A stretch of DNA of 64,000 nt from Candidatus Heimdallarchaeota archaeon (GCA_016840095.1 JAEOSZ010000040.1:1-64000), one strand, 5' to 3'; counted from the first letter of the stretch, positions 43,749 through 53,928 are shown. Notes: generated by a model from the sequence alone, not told the origin. Made by a program: numbers and translations.

Positions 43749-45143
43749 CTAAACTAGATCATTTAGCTTCTTAGTTATTTCATCCTTATTCAATCGGTCT
43801 GTTTGCTCAATAAAAGTTTCAACTTTTTCTGCATATTCAGAAGTTGTTTCATCATTATCTATGTTACAGATGAAAATCCTGCTATGCTGGGATAACTCTG
43901 GTTTTTCAAATTCATGGAATAATTCTTCAGTTAGTTTTTCACCTGGACGAACGCCAATTATCTCAATTTTTATATCCTCTTTGTCGTAACCATAAATTTG
44001 AAACAATCTATAAATAATATCAAGCATTTTGTAAGGTTTTCCCATATCCAGAACAAATAATTCTCCACCTTGACCTAAAATTGAAGCTTGAACAACTAAT
44101 TGAGCAGCTTCAGTGATAGTCATGAAGAACCTCTCCATCCTTTCATCTGTTAGGAGTACAGGACCGCCATTTTCGATCTGATTTTTGAAAATAGGAATAG
44201 CGCTCCCACTGCTTTCTAAAACATTGCCAAATCTCACTATCATGAATTTTGTAATAGTTGAAGTCTGAGCAAGAATATATTTCTCAATTATTCTCTTTGA
44301 AATCCCCATTACATTGATAGGATGAACTGCTTTATCTGTAGAAACGAAAACGAATTTCTTGATTTCTTCTTCTAGTGCTACTTTAATGAGATTGATTGAG
44401 CCCTGAATATTGTTTTTGACACATTCGTGAGGAAAAAGTTCCATCATACCAACATGTTTGAAAGCTGCGCAATGATAGATAATATCTGGTTTATATTTTC
44501 GAATAATCTTGCTTAATCGTTTCTCATCTCTAATATTGGTTAGAACTGGAATAAAGTTAATATCCTTATAGTTTTGAATCATAGAATTCTTAAGTTCAAA
44601 AAGTGGTGTTTCAGCAACATCTAATCCGATGATTTTTTTTGGAAAACATCCAGCTAATTGATAACAGATTTCAGATCCGATTGAACCTGCAGCACCTGTA
44701 ATTAAAATTGTATAATTTCCAATTTCTTTCATTGAATCTTCAGTTAGAACATTTTCAATAGGTGCTCGTATTAGATCATGCACACTAATTTCTCTTGGTG
44801 CTGAAATTGTATTTATTCTTAGGTTCTGGAATATTGGAGGAACAATCATGAAACTAGAATTTGTCTGATAAATGATGTCAACTATACGTGTTATGGTTTT
44901 TCCAGGAGCGGAAGGTATAGCAATAATTGATAAGTCTATATTGAACATTTTAATTATTTCTGGTATTTGCTCTGTATTTCCTAGAATATCCAGATTTTCT
45001 ATTTTTTCTCCCATCTTTTTTGGATCATCATCTATAAAACCAACAACTCGGTAATTCTTGTATCTGGGTTGGGTAAGTTCTGCTAAAAGCAATACACCAG
45101 CTTTTCCTGCACCAATAATTAAAACATTAGAAGATTGGCTCAT
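43749..45143 (-). CDS. Nucleotide-sugar 4,6-dehydratase (PglF/CapD/FlaA1-like)
   Basis: 464 residues. An N-terminal CoA-binding-type Rossmann domain ('NVLIIGAGKAGVLLLAEL', 'GFIDDDP') precedes the SDR domain with 'ILITGAAGSIGSEICYQLA', 'NIQGSINLI' and the active-site 'FVSTDKAVHPINVMGISKR' (Met in place of catalytic Tyr, as in this family). Unlike full PglF/CapD it has no membrane helices. Makes 4-keto-6-deoxy sugars, often for N-glycans. First of a minus-strand glycan group. Confidence 0.9.
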   Translation of the reverse strand: MSQSSNVLIIGAGKAGVLLLAELTQPRYKNYRVVGFIDDDPKKMGEKIENLDILGNTEQIPEIIKMFNIDLSIIAIPSAPGKTITRIVDIIYQTNSSFMIVPPIFQNLRINTISAPREISVHDLIRAPIENVLTEDSMKEIGNYTILITGAAGSIGSEICYQLAGCFPKKIIGLDVAETPLFELKNSMIQNYKDINFIPVLTNIRDEKRLSKIIRKYKPDIIYHCAAFKHVGMMELFPHECVKNNIQGSINLIKVALEEEIKKFVFVSTDKAVHPINVMGISKRIIEKYILAQTSTITKFMIVRFGNVLESSGSAIPIFKNQIENGGPVLLTDERMERFFMTITEAAQLVVQASILGQGGELFVLDMGKPYKMLDIIYRLFQIYGYDKEDIKIEIIGVRPGEKLTEELFHEFEKPELSQHSRIFICNIDNDETTSEYAEKVETFIEQTDRLNKDEITKKLNDLV

Positions 45144-45194
45144 TGTAATTGAGTTTGTATTTGATGTTTTTTAAAGTTTTGAAAGCAATTGATG

Positions 45195-46082
45195 TTAGTC
45201 AAAAATCGATTTAATGGAATCCTCAATAGTATACTTGGGTTGATAACTGCAACATTTAGCCAGTTTTGTGTTATCTATCCAACTTTTTGTTGGAGCTCTT
45301 TCAGAATCGGTGTATGTGATTATTGAACGTTTTTCAAAGATTTGTTCATATTTATTTATTAGATCAATGTTTGAAATCGGTTGATTAGCAGAAATATTGA
45401 AAACTTCTCCTTCTATTCCAGTCATTTCTTGTAGTAAAATCAAAGCTGAACAAGTGTCCCTCACATCAATATAATCTCTTACATCTTCAGGATGGGATAT
45501 TTCAATTTTAAGTGTCTTTTCATGTTCATAGAATTTATCGTTCAAGTAGCCTGACAGTAGTTGGTTGGAAACACCTTTTCCGATGAATGAAGCAGGTCTT
45601 GTACAGATTACATCGATACCATATTTTTCGTGGAAGTTAAGAGCTAGATTCTCTTGTTCCTGTTTAGTTTTCCCATAGATGCTCATTGGGTTAATTCGAT
45701 CTTCTTCCCTAAGTGGTTTGTCTATTTCCTCAAAGGTTCCATATTGAGCAGAAGAACCTAAGATTAATAATCTACTCTCTATTTCAGCATCTCTAAATCC
45801 TTCTATGAATCTTTGAAAAGATTCAACATTGGTTGCGTACATTTCTTCTTTTGTTCCCCGGAATAAACCTATTAGATGAAAAACTAAATCTGGTTCTATC
45901 GATTTGATTTTCTCTTTCCAGCTGATTTCAGAGTTAAAGTTCAACGTCTCAAAATTATAATCAATTCCTTCAATTGCATTGAGATCAAAACCGTTTATTT
46001 CCCAATCAGGTCTCATGGATTTAATGTGACTTACTAAATTCTGTCCTAGAAATCCAGTTGAACCAGAGATTAATACTCTCAT
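45195..46082 (-). CDS. NAD-dependent sugar epimerase/dehydratase (SDR)
   Basis: 295 residues from ATG 46082 (MRVLISGSTGFLGQNL). The listed start at 46196 would add 38 residues overlapping the upstream gene and precede the Rossmann motif, so I reject it. Family features: 'GSTGFLGQN', 'LGSSAQYG', the YxxxK pair in 'SIYGKTKQEQE' and 'RPASFIGKG'. Resembles GDP-6-deoxy-mannose-type reductases. Part of the glycan group. Confidence 0.85.
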   Translation of the reverse strand: MRVLISGSTGFLGQNLVSHIKSMRPDWEINGFDLNAIEGIDYNFETLNFNSEISWKEKIKSIEPDLVFHLIGLFRGTKEEMYATNVESFQRFIEGFRDAEIESRLLILGSSAQYGTFEEIDKPLREEDRINPMSIYGKTKQEQENLALNFHEKYGIDVICTRPASFIGKGVSNQLLSGYLNDKFYEHEKTLKIEISHPEDVRDYIDVRDTCSALILLQEMTGIEGEVFNISANQPISNIDLINKYEQIFEKRSIITYTDSERAPTKSWIDNTKLAKCCSYQPKYTIEDSIKSIFD

Positions 46083-46131
46083 CAGAAGAGGATTAATTAC
46101 TTGCTTTAATAAATTTATCCAAAATGGAAGG

Positions 46132-47061
46132 TTATTTCTTCTTTGGATTATAAAGACTGAGACAAATCTCATCAAATTTCTTGAGAAATTTATCATAGTG
46201 AAATTGCTTGTTGAATAGTTCTATTCCCTTTTTGTTCACTACATTATCATTTTGAATTTTGATTAATTCATATACTACATCTTCATTTGTTTCACAAAGA
46301 ATTACTCCAGGTAGAGGATAATTATGAATTACATACCTTCCTTTGGAATAAGCTTCAACAATTATTTTTGGAAAACCATCATGTTCTGTCATTCTTACAA
46401 TTACGCTTATTTTTGGCCATAATTCGTTCAAGTCTACATAGCCAAGAAAATGGAGATTGACTTTATCATACTTCTTCTTATACTTCTCTGGTTTGAAATG
46501 TCCAACAAAATAGAAATCTATATAATCGAGATTTTCGGAGATTTCAACAACTCTTTTAACGCCATAGAGTTTTTCTCGTCCTTCAATAAAATAGACTAAA
46601 GCTCCTACTCGTTTTGGCATTTGTATTTCCTCAGGTTCTATATCTGAACCATGAAAAAGTTCTATGCTTTCAATTCCTTTGTCCGTTAATTCATCCTTTA
46701 TCCTACTAGAAACTGCGATGTGCAAGTCTATAAATTTTGAAAAAATCTTTGTTTGTAATTTTCTTTTTAAACCTTGATTTGCTAGAACAGAGTCAGAACC
46801 AACCCAATGACATATCGTTTTTTTCCTCTTTAGTTTCCCAATAACAAACCAAGGCCAAGCTGATTGAAAGTATGCTCCTAAAATGATGTCAACATTTTTG
46901 ATTAATTTTCCTTTAGGTAAATGTGTAGTTGGTAAAAGAATTGTATTATATCCTCTCTTTGAAAGTGCTTGATTTAGTGATTCTGTATGTGCTCCAACTA
47001 GAGCTATTTTTACATCTTTAACTGAACTAGGAATAGTCACTAATTTCAACTCTTTTTGCAA
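46132..47061 (-). CDS. Glycosyltransferase, GT4/GT-B type
   Basis: 309 residues. GT-B order: 'KIALVGAHTESLNQALSKRGY' at the N-lobe, 'ICHWVGSDSVL', then the C-lobe with 'VYFIEGREKLYGVKRVVEI', 'VNLHFLGYVDLNELWPKISVIVRMTEHDGFPKIIVEAYSKGRYVI' (a GT4-like EXE region). It adds a sugar during surface glycan assembly. Same strand as the dehydratase and epimerase downstream. Confidence 0.78.
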   Translation of the reverse strand: MQKELKLVTIPSSVKDVKIALVGAHTESLNQALSKRGYNTILLPTTHLPKGKLIKNVDIILGAYFQSAWPWFVIGKLKRKKTICHWVGSDSVLANQGLKRKLQTKIFSKFIDLHIAVSSRIKDELTDKGIESIELFHGSDIEPEEIQMPKRVGALVYFIEGREKLYGVKRVVEISENLDYIDFYFVGHFKPEKYKKKYDKVNLHFLGYVDLNELWPKISVIVRMTEHDGFPKIIVEAYSKGRYVIHNYPLPGVILCETNEDVVYELIKIQNDNVVNKKGIELFNKQFHYDKFLKKFDEICLSLYNPKKK

Positions 47062-47132
47062 TCAGAGCTATCATAAACTAGCTTATTAAATTTATTGATA
47101 AACAGTGTTCATTATAGTAATTGAATCTAGTT

Positions 47133-47657
47133 CTATAGAGAATAACTCTTGAGTTTATTCATCTCCGAATTCATCAGATTCTTCGCTTCTGATAGTCCCT
47201 TATTCATTTTAAGTGCATTTTTATAGCAATTAATTGCTTCCTCTCCGGTGTGAATCTTTCCTAAATTCAACCAATCAACACTTGATTGAGGTTTCTTATC
47301 ATCAAGTACATATTTCAAACAATCACATGGTTCCCCAAATTCAACAAATACCATTTCTTGATCAATGAATTGTGTTGAACCAGGAGGTAAAACTGATGTA
47401 AAAAACTCATCTTTATACTGAGGATGTTGATGTTTTTTGGATACCAACCATATCCATCTTGGAGGATCCATGTATGTAAGTAAGACATGTGTCTTATGCT
47501 CAATTTTTGTCTTACATTTAGGACAATAAGAAAAGTTAATTTTCCCTTCAATAACATCATTAATGACTCTCGGATTTTCAGATAAATTGATAGCTTCCCC
47601 GATTCTCTTCTTTACTTTAGCACCACACTTATGACACCCAATCTCTTTTAACGGCAA
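47133..47657 (-). CDS. CpXC-type zinc protein with TPR-like tail
   Basis: 174 residues. N-terminal CpXC-like domain: 'IGCHKCGAKVKKRIGEAIN', 'FSYCPKCKTKIEHKTHVLLTYMDPPRWIW' with two CxxC pairs, and a short TPR-like helical end ('VDWLNLGKIHTGEEAINCYKNAL'). Function of CpXC domains is unknown. 71 bases from the start of the glycosyltransferase. Confidence 0.72.
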   Translation of the reverse strand: MPLKEIGCHKCGAKVKKRIGEAINLSENPRVINDVIEGKINFSYCPKCKTKIEHKTHVLLTYMDPPRWIWLVSKKHQHPQYKDEFFTSVLPPGSTQFIDQEMVFVEFGEPCDCLKYVLDDKKPQSSVDWLNLGKIHTGEEAINCYKNALKMNKGLSEAKNLMNSEMNKLKSYSL

Positions 47658-47739
47658 TTTGAACCCCTACTTCTATTTTATTATCAATAATTACATAAGT
47701 TAACATCATTTATATAATTTATTATTCACTTCTACTAGA

Positions 47740-48231
47740 ATGGAAAACAAAAAACAAGGTAGACGACTACTACAAGCCTCTATAGTGGTTTCCTTGATAG
47801 GTTTCTTAGATGCACTTTATCTTTTCTATATGGAAATTACTGGAAAATTCCAATGTTTGATCAATAAGGGTGTTTTTCAATGTGAAACGGTGAATTCAAG
47901 TCCTTATGCTAAGTTTCTTGGTGTCCATGTAAGTCTGTGGGGAATGATCTTCTATATCTTGGTTATTGTTTTGCTATTTTTGTCACTGATTTCTAAGAAC
48001 GAATACTTCCTTAGTTTCTTTCTTCCAATTGCCTCTCTCTTCGGTTTGGGATTTTCTATTTATCTCACAATAGTAGAAATTTTCATAATTAAACTCGTTT
48101 GTGAATTTTGTCTACTCTCAGCAATTTGCTCAATAGTATTGATTGTTTTAATTATGCTTGCTAAATATATGAAACACTCTACAATTTTTGCTAAATTAGA
48201 TTTCTGGAACATTTTGAAAAAGAATCAGTAA
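47740..48231 (+). CDS. Vitamin K epoxide reductase-family membrane protein (VKOR)
   Basis: 163 residues, four to five helices. Active-site Cys pair CEFC lies at the start of the fourth helix ('LVCEFCLLSAICS'); the loop pair is 'CLINKGVFQCETVNSSPYAKFLG', with the Ser/Gly 'HVSLWGM' that fits the quinone site. VKORs re-oxidise exported thiol oxidoreductases using quinone. Works logically with the thioredoxin-fold proteins at 29729 and 60309. No thioredoxin domain is fused. Confidence 0.9.
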   Translation: MENKKQGRRLLQASIVVSLIGFLDALYLFYMEITGKFQCLINKGVFQCETVNSSPYAKFLGVHVSLWGMIFYILVIVLLFLSLISKNEYFLSFFLPIASLFGLGFSIYLTIVEIFIIKLVCEFCLLSAICSIVLIVLIMLAKYMKHSTIFAKLDFWNILKKNQ

Positions 48232-48297
48232 AAATAAGTAATTAGACATGTATATAAATGACTGAACATTAAATATTTAAATCAGGAGTGTCACTTG

Positions 48298-50535
48298 ATG
48301 AGAACTAAATATAAAATCAGTTTTTTTATCGTCATAACACTTGTTTTTCTGACTCAGAATTTCAATTCAGAAATAGAAGCTTTGGATGAAGAAAACTTTA
48401 TCTTTGAAAAAGAATTTGAAGAAAGAATTTCAATGTTAGTTAATTCTCCTCCAATCAATATATTTTCAGATACAGACTTTGTTTCATTAGGTTTACCCGG
48501 AAATGGAAGTCAAGAAAATCCGTATAGAATAGAAAATTTACTTATTCAAGATTCATTTGGTTATGGAATTTATGTCAGTGGTGTATCTTCATACTTTGTT
48601 GTTCAAAACTGTGTAATTCGCAACTCTCTGTATGAAGGAATGATTATCAACAATATCCATTTTGGTAATGGAAATATCAGCAATAATCTTATTGAAGACT
48701 GTGGAAATGTTGGAATGTTAGTGATAAATACAGATGGAATTTTAGTTGAAGATAACATTTGTATCAACAATGAAATTGGAATTGAGATGCGTTACTCAGA
48801 CAATGGATATATTTTCAATAATACATGTGAAGAAAATAGAGAAAGTGGAATGTATTTGAGAAATGAGCTACAAACTTGTACATATGAGAATAACACCCTA
48901 ATTAACAATAACATTTATGGAATGGATTTTCTCCAGGCAAATGGCTCTTTTGTTTATAATAACTCATTCATCAACAATGGTCTTCATATCTCTGAACTTG
49001 TATTTGAGAATTATCTAAATTATGTAATTCTTGATAACACTTTAAATAATCAAAAAATCGGGTATTTCACAAATGATGATTCTGTTTCGCTTACTGATAC
49101 AGAATACGGTCAGATATTTTTATTCAATTGCTCAAATTTTCTGATTGAAAATCAAATATTCGAGAAATCATTATTCGGTATTTACTCATATGAAAGTAAT
49201 AATTGTACTTTCAGAAATAACACATTTGATAACAACTTAGCTCATGGAATTGATTTATATTACTCGAATGAAATTATAATTGACGCAAACACATTTTATA
49301 ACAATTCTAATGGACTGAATTTCATTGACACTTATGATATGATAATTTGTAATAACAGATTCTACAGTGATGGTTTGGTAATTGAGAGTGCAGATGTGGA
49401 GATGCTAGCTACTTTTGAGGTTACAAATAATACTGTGAATGATAAACCCTTAGGATTTTTCATTAATGAGCATAATCTAGATTTATCTAGTTCAGTTCAG
49501 TATGGAGAACTACTGATTCTAAACTCTACAAATATTCATGTTTCTAACCAAAATATATCTGATACACAAGCTGGTTTCATTATCGCTTTCTCCAATTCAT
49601 GTTCTCTTCAAGAATCAATATTTTCAAACATCATTACAGCTATTCTTGTTTATGGATGCAACGATATAACAATTTCAAATAATGTGATCGAAGAAAATTC
49701 CGATGGAATTATAGCACTATATGTTGACCACTTGGATATAAAGAACAATGTTATTTCAAATAACCTAGATGATGCTCTTGAAATACAGTATTGCACCCAA
49801 ATCCTTGTTGATAATAATACTTGTGAATATAATGCTCAGTGGGCTTTTATTTTCTTGTACAACTCTTTCTTGAATATAACCAATTCAATCATTCAGTATA
49901 ACACATTTGGGAATATCTTTGTGAGATTTACAGATAATTTACTGGTTTACAACACTACAAGTACTAATTCAGAATGGGGTATTTATCTTGCAGATATTAC
50001 AGATAGTGAGATTCGTGAATCAAAGATTAGAGATCATAACGTTGATGGGATTTATATGATAAATAGTTTGAATGTATATTTCTATGCAAACAATATCAGT
50101 GGTAGTTTCTTTGGAATAAAGGTAAAAATAACTGATTACTGTACTTTTACTCACAATACTATTCGAGATAATCACCAACGAGGAATCTCATTTGACGCTC
50201 AATGCGATCATAATCTTATTTATCAGAACTATTTCATTAATAATCAGCTAGATGATACAACAGGTAGATTGTCTTACGGATATGATGACGGCTATAATAA
50301 CACCTGGTACAATATAGCTACACAAACAGGAAATTGGTGGTCAAATATAGAAAGTTATGCTTACAGAATTGGCGGTTATGGATATTCAGTAGATATTTAT
50401 CCATTGAATCCAAAAGATCCCCCAACACCAACGAATACTCCAACTACAACAACTAATTTGACCTTTATTATTCCAACTATTTTTGGGTTTAGTATGATGG
50501 TCATTTTTAGATTAAGAAAACGATTGAGAATCTAA
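48298..50535 (+). CDS. Exported NosD-like parallel beta-helix protein with C-terminal anchor
   Basis: 745 residues from ATG 48298, which has aggag 9 bases upstream; the listed TTG is one codon before. Signal peptide about 1-30, then ~24 right-handed beta-helix turns with 'NNxCxxNxxGI' pattern, 'NWWSNIESY' closing, a Thr/Pro-rich stretch and a C-terminal helix with RLRKRLRI. Paralogue of the 7072 protein, but with a membrane anchor instead of the polyproline tail. Surface carbohydrate or ligand binding is likely. Confidence 0.88.
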   Translation: MRTKYKISFFIVITLVFLTQNFNSEIEALDEENFIFEKEFEERISMLVNSPPINIFSDTDFVSLGLPGNGSQENPYRIENLLIQDSFGYGIYVSGVSSYFVVQNCVIRNSLYEGMIINNIHFGNGNISNNLIEDCGNVGMLVINTDGILVEDNICINNEIGIEMRYSDNGYIFNNTCEENRESGMYLRNELQTCTYENNTLINNNIYGMDFLQANGSFVYNNSFINNGLHISELVFENYLNYVILDNTLNNQKIGYFTNDDSVSLTDTEYGQIFLFNCSNFLIENQIFEKSLFGIYSYESNNCTFRNNTFDNNLAHGIDLYYSNEIIIDANTFYNNSNGLNFIDTYDMIICNNRFYSDGLVIESADVEMLATFEVTNNTVNDKPLGFFINEHNLDLSSSVQYGELLILNSTNIHVSNQNISDTQAGFIIAFSNSCSLQESIFSNIITAILVYGCNDITISNNVIEENSDGIIALYVDHLDIKNNVISNNLDDALEIQYCTQILVDNNTCEYNAQWAFIFLYNSFLNITNSIIQYNTFGNIFVRFTDNLLVYNTTSTNSEWGIYLADITDSEIRESKIRDHNVDGIYMINSLNVYFYANNISGSFFGIKVKITDYCTFTHNTIRDNHQRGISFDAQCDHNLIYQNYFINNQLDDTTGRLSYGYDDGYNNTWYNIATQTGNWWSNIESYAYRIGGYGYSVDIYPLNPKDPPTPTNTPTTTTNLTFIIPTIFGFSMMVIFRLRKRLRI

Positions 50536-50601
50536 TAAAATTCTCTTTAATCCTCTTTTTTCTTAAACACATTTAAAAATATAAGATTTAATTTTACTTG
50601 A

Positions 50602-51993
50602 ATGACAGTCAATGATTCTGATTTTTCTGATTTAATTCGTAAAAACAGACTTGCTGGTTCAGCAAGTGAACTATCTCCAGAAAGAGCTGCAACACTTGGA
50701 GCAATCTTGGGAAGTTATCTTGGTGGAGAAGAAGCAGTTGTTGTCTCAGCAAGAGATTTCAGAAAAGATACAAGGATGATTAGCAGAGCTTTTAATGCAG
50801 GATTAATCAGTGTAGGAACTACTGTGTTTGAGCTTCATGCTTGTTCATTACCTGTCGTACAATTTGCAATAAGACGTTTCAGTGCTCATGCAGGAATCCA
50901 TCTTGCAGCAGCTCATAGAACATCAAATAAGATAAATGTAAGGATTTTTGATCAAACAGGAGTTGAAATTCCTTTCCATGACATTTTTTCAAAAAATAAG
51001 GTATCACAAATAAAAATCAGGAGATCTGAACCTCAGAAAATAGCTGATATTCTTTCAGTGAAACAAGCAAATGATCTTTATCGAGCAGCTATAGGTTCAG
51101 CTTTAGGAACAGAGATTCTCAAACAGCAGAATTATTCAGTAGTTGTTGACTGTGCTTTTGGACCAGTAGCAGAAGTTTTCCCAAATATACTTGCTGAGCA
51201 AGGGTGCAATGTTCTCACATTGAATTCGTTTAAACCTGAAGGAATACCTGAATCGTTACCCAGCCCTAATTCTCTGTCAATATTGTCTCGAACAACTGTA
51301 GCTGCTAATGCTGATTTAGGTATAGCATTTGATCCAAGTGGTTCAAGGGCAATTTACTTGGAAGAACATGGAAGAATAATTGATCCTTGTATAATAATCA
51401 AAATACTTTTGGAAAATAAAATGATAGGTAGACAGAAAGGAAAAGTTGTCCTATCTCATACTCTCTGGCCTCTAGAAGATTGGTTAAGTAAAAACAATAT
51501 TGAAGTAGTTTATTCTGGTGAATCTCCGGGAGAGCTCTCCAAAACTCTACAATTTAATAGAGCGATGTTTGGAGGTAATGAGCAAGGTAATTATATCCAT
51601 CCAACAATTTCGAATGAATCTGAACCCTTTGTTTCTACTTTGTTACTTCTTTCTTCCTTTGCCAGGGATGAGAAACATAAGTACTTCTCAACATTCGCAG
51701 AAGCTCATGATATTTGTAATAAAGAGATATTTGAGGAAAAATCGTATTCTCTTGTAGCTAACCCAGAATTGTTCTTAAAAAAGATTTATGAAATGGATGA
51801 GCAAAATAAAATTATAAACACTTTGAACGGTGTGAAAATCATTCACGAAGATAGACAATGGAGTCATATCTTTAGCACAATAATTCCAAGTAGAATAACA
51901 ATTCGAGTTTGTGCTGAGAACAGTGATGATAGAGAAAGAATAGTGAATGAAACTTATCAAATGGTCGAAACACTAGATGGTGAGCTGTCTTGA
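50602..51993 (+). CDS. Phosphohexomutase-family protein with degraded active site
   Basis: 463 residues, normal length for phosphomannomutase/phosphoglucomutase. The overall frame is that of the family ('SARDFRKDTRMISRAFNAGL', 'LPVVQFAI', 'GGNEQGNYIHP'). Yet the catalytic phosphoserine loop (usually TASHNP) reads LAAAHRTS, with Ala in place of Ser; the Mg loop DxDxDR reads FDPSGSR, losing two Asp; and the EESG sugar motif is NEQG. It is probably not an active mutase; a regulatory or binding role is possible. Confidence 0.8.
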   Translation: MTVNDSDFSDLIRKNRLAGSASELSPERAATLGAILGSYLGGEEAVVVSARDFRKDTRMISRAFNAGLISVGTTVFELHACSLPVVQFAIRRFSAHAGIHLAAAHRTSNKINVRIFDQTGVEIPFHDIFSKNKVSQIKIRRSEPQKIADILSVKQANDLYRAAIGSALGTEILKQQNYSVVVDCAFGPVAEVFPNILAEQGCNVLTLNSFKPEGIPESLPSPNSLSILSRTTVAANADLGIAFDPSGSRAIYLEEHGRIIDPCIIIKILLENKMIGRQKGKVVLSHTLWPLEDWLSKNNIEVVYSGESPGELSKTLQFNRAMFGGNEQGNYIHPTISNESEPFVSTLLLLSSFARDEKHKYFSTFAEAHDICNKEIFEEKSYSLVANPELFLKKIYEMDEQNKIINTLNGVKIIHEDRQWSHIFSTIIPSRITIRVCAENSDDRERIVNETYQMVETLDGELS

Positions 51994-52142
51994 AGAGAAC
52001 TGTGGATGAAAAAAAGGATGAAGCTGATAAATTCAATGTCTGTTTGAAATGTGCTAGACCTATAGCAAAAAAAGAAAAATTTTGTATGAGCTGTGGAATT
52101 GTGCTCAATATCCGTCAGCATTATCCACATAATCTTTTGTGA
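51990..52142 (+). CDS. Small zinc-ribbon protein (50 aa), below the ORF-track cutoff
   Basis: 50 residues from TTG 51990, overlapping the mutase stop by 4 bases. It has CLKCARPI...FCMSCGIVL (CxxC-x14-CxxC), a classical zinc ribbon. An alternative start is GTG 52002. Being coupled to the mutase-like gene, it may be its partner. Not in the ORF track because of its length. Confidence 0.6.
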   Translation: MKRTVDEKKDEADKFNVCLKCARPIAKKEKFCMSCGIVLNIRQHYPHNLL

Positions 52143-52203
52143 GCTACTAAAAATTAGTCGAGATTCAAAAAAATTAAAGAATGAGTAATATTAGCATCTC
52201 TTA

Positions 52204-53928
52204 ATGACCAAAGGATATCTCAATTTCGTTTTGCATGGACATTTACCATGGGTATTGGAAGCAGGAACATGGCCTCATGGAGAAGTCTGGTTACATGAAG
52301 CTGCAGCTGAAACATACACTCCTACTCTATCTATGTTAACTGACCTTTCTGAAAAAGAAGGTTTTACTAACATGTTAACTGTTGGTTTGACACCAGTTTT
52401 AAGTGAACAACTCGCTCATCCAAGTTTTAAAGCAGGTTTTGTTGAGTATCTTGATAACAGAATAGATGCTAGTTATAAAGATAAAGATCACTTTAACTGG
52501 GTTGGAGAAACAGACACTGCACATCTTGCAGAAAGATGGGCTAATTTTTATTCTTCGATTAAACAGCAATTTAATGAGAGATTTAATCAAGATCTTTTAG
52601 AAGGTTATAAAAATCTCCAAGATAAAGGAGCAATTGAGATTATTACTTGCGGACTAACTCATGGATATCTTCCTTTACTCGGAAAAGAAGAAACTGTAAG
52701 TGCTCAAATAAAAGGTGGTCAAAGTATCTATAAGCACAGATTTGGAGGAAATGATTCTCAAGGAATTTGGTTACCTGAATTAGCTTATAGACCAGGGTAT
52801 AAATGGAAAAATCCAGTTACTGGAGAGGAAATAGATAGAAAAGGTGTAGATTATTATCTACAGAAAAACAATATTGAATATTTCATTGTTGATACACCTT
52901 TGTTGAAAGGTGGGAAAGGTATAGGAGCTTATCTAGATAGGTTTGATGCTTTGAAACTACTATGGAATCAATTTGAAAAAGAAAAACCAGAGATAGAAGG
53001 TTCAGATCTCACTCCTTACAGACCTTACAAAGTTAAAGATTCAAAAGATTATGATAAAGAAGTAACCTTTTTCACAAGAGATAGCAAAACAGGAATTTTA
53101 GTCTGGTCTGGTGACATTGGTTTTCCAGGTGATGAATACTATCTTGAGTTTCATAAGAAGCATTTTCCAAGTGGAAACAGGTATTGGAGATTAACAGGAA
53201 AAGATGTAGATTTAGGAGAAAAAGAACTCTATAATGATCTAAAAACAATTGAAAGACTAGATGAAAACTCTGAATACTTCTTCAAAATTGTAAAAGAATC
53301 TTTGCTAGAAAATTATTCAAATAACAAGAAGCCAGGTATAGTACTAAGTCCATATGATTTCGAATTACTAGGACACTGGTGGTTTGAAGGTATTGGTTTT
53401 CTAGAAAGAGTTATCAAGCATGTAAAGAATGATGATGAAATTGAAACTACTACTAGCAAGAAATATCTTGAAATGTATCCTCCAGACAAGAAAACATATG
53501 TTTCTTTACCAGAAGGATCTTGGGGTGAAGGTAATTTCCATTGGATATGGTTAAATGACAATACAACTTGGTGCTGGAAGTATATCTATGAAACTGAAAA
53601 ATTATATTTAGAAGCAATTGAAGAATTTAAAGCTACAAATTACAAGGATTTTGGAACAGCTAAGAGGTTGATCAATCAACTTGGTAGAGAACTCTTCTTA
53701 CTGTCTTCTTCTGACTGGGAATTTCTAATATCCACTTGGGCAGCTAGAGATTATGCTGAGCATAGAGTAACAACTCACTATGAAAATTTCAAGAAGTTAC
53801 TTGTTTTGTTCAAAAAATGCAATATTGAATCAATTTCAGATTCTGAATATAAATTGTTAGAAAAGATAGAAAAGGAAGATAGTATCGCTTGGGAACAAGA
53901 TGTTTACAAGTGGTTCGAACTACCTTAA
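52204..53928 (+). CDS. GH57 1,4-alpha-glucan branching-type enzyme
   Basis: 574 residues. N-terminal GH57 barrel 'FVLHGHLPWVLEAG', nucleophile region 'GIWLPELAYRPGY' (Glu), and acid/base region 'SPYDFELLGHWWFEG' (Asp), all typical of GH57 branching enzymes and their kin. The C-terminal helical part is complete. Makes alpha-1,6 branches in glycogen-like glucan. Clustered with GlgA and a second GH57 gene. A 60-base copy of its 3' end lies at 54927. Confidence 0.88.
   Translation: MTKGYLNFVLHGHLPWVLEAGTWPHGEVWLHEAAAETYTPTLSMLTDLSEKEGFTNMLTVGLTPVLSEQLAHPSFKAGFVEYLDNRIDASYKDKDHFNWVGETDTAHLAERWANFYSSIKQQFNERFNQDLLEGYKNLQDKGAIEIITCGLTHGYLPLLGKEETVSAQIKGGQSIYKHRFGGNDSQGIWLPELAYRPGYKWKNPVTGEEIDRKGVDYYLQKNNIEYFIVDTPLLKGGKGIGAYLDRFDALKLLWNQFEKEKPEIEGSDLTPYRPYKVKDSKDYDKEVTFFTRDSKTGILVWSGDIGFPGDEYYLEFHKKHFPSGNRYWRLTGKDVDLGEKELYNDLKTIERLDENSEYFFKIVKESLLENYSNNKKPGIVLSPYDFELLGHWWFEGIGFLERVIKHVKNDDEIETTTSKKYLEMYPPDKKTYVSLPEGSWGEGNFHWIWLNDNTTWCWKYIYETEKLYLEAIEEFKATNYKDFGTAKRLINQLGRELFLLSSSDWEFLISTWAARDYAEHRVTTHYENFKKLLVLFKKCNIESISDSEYKLLEKIEKEDSIAWEQDVYKWFELP

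Noticed and set aside
46083-46196. N-terminal extension of the SDR epimerase
   Set aside because: It precedes the Rossmann motif, overlaps the upstream glycosyltransferase by 65 bases, and is not family-like.
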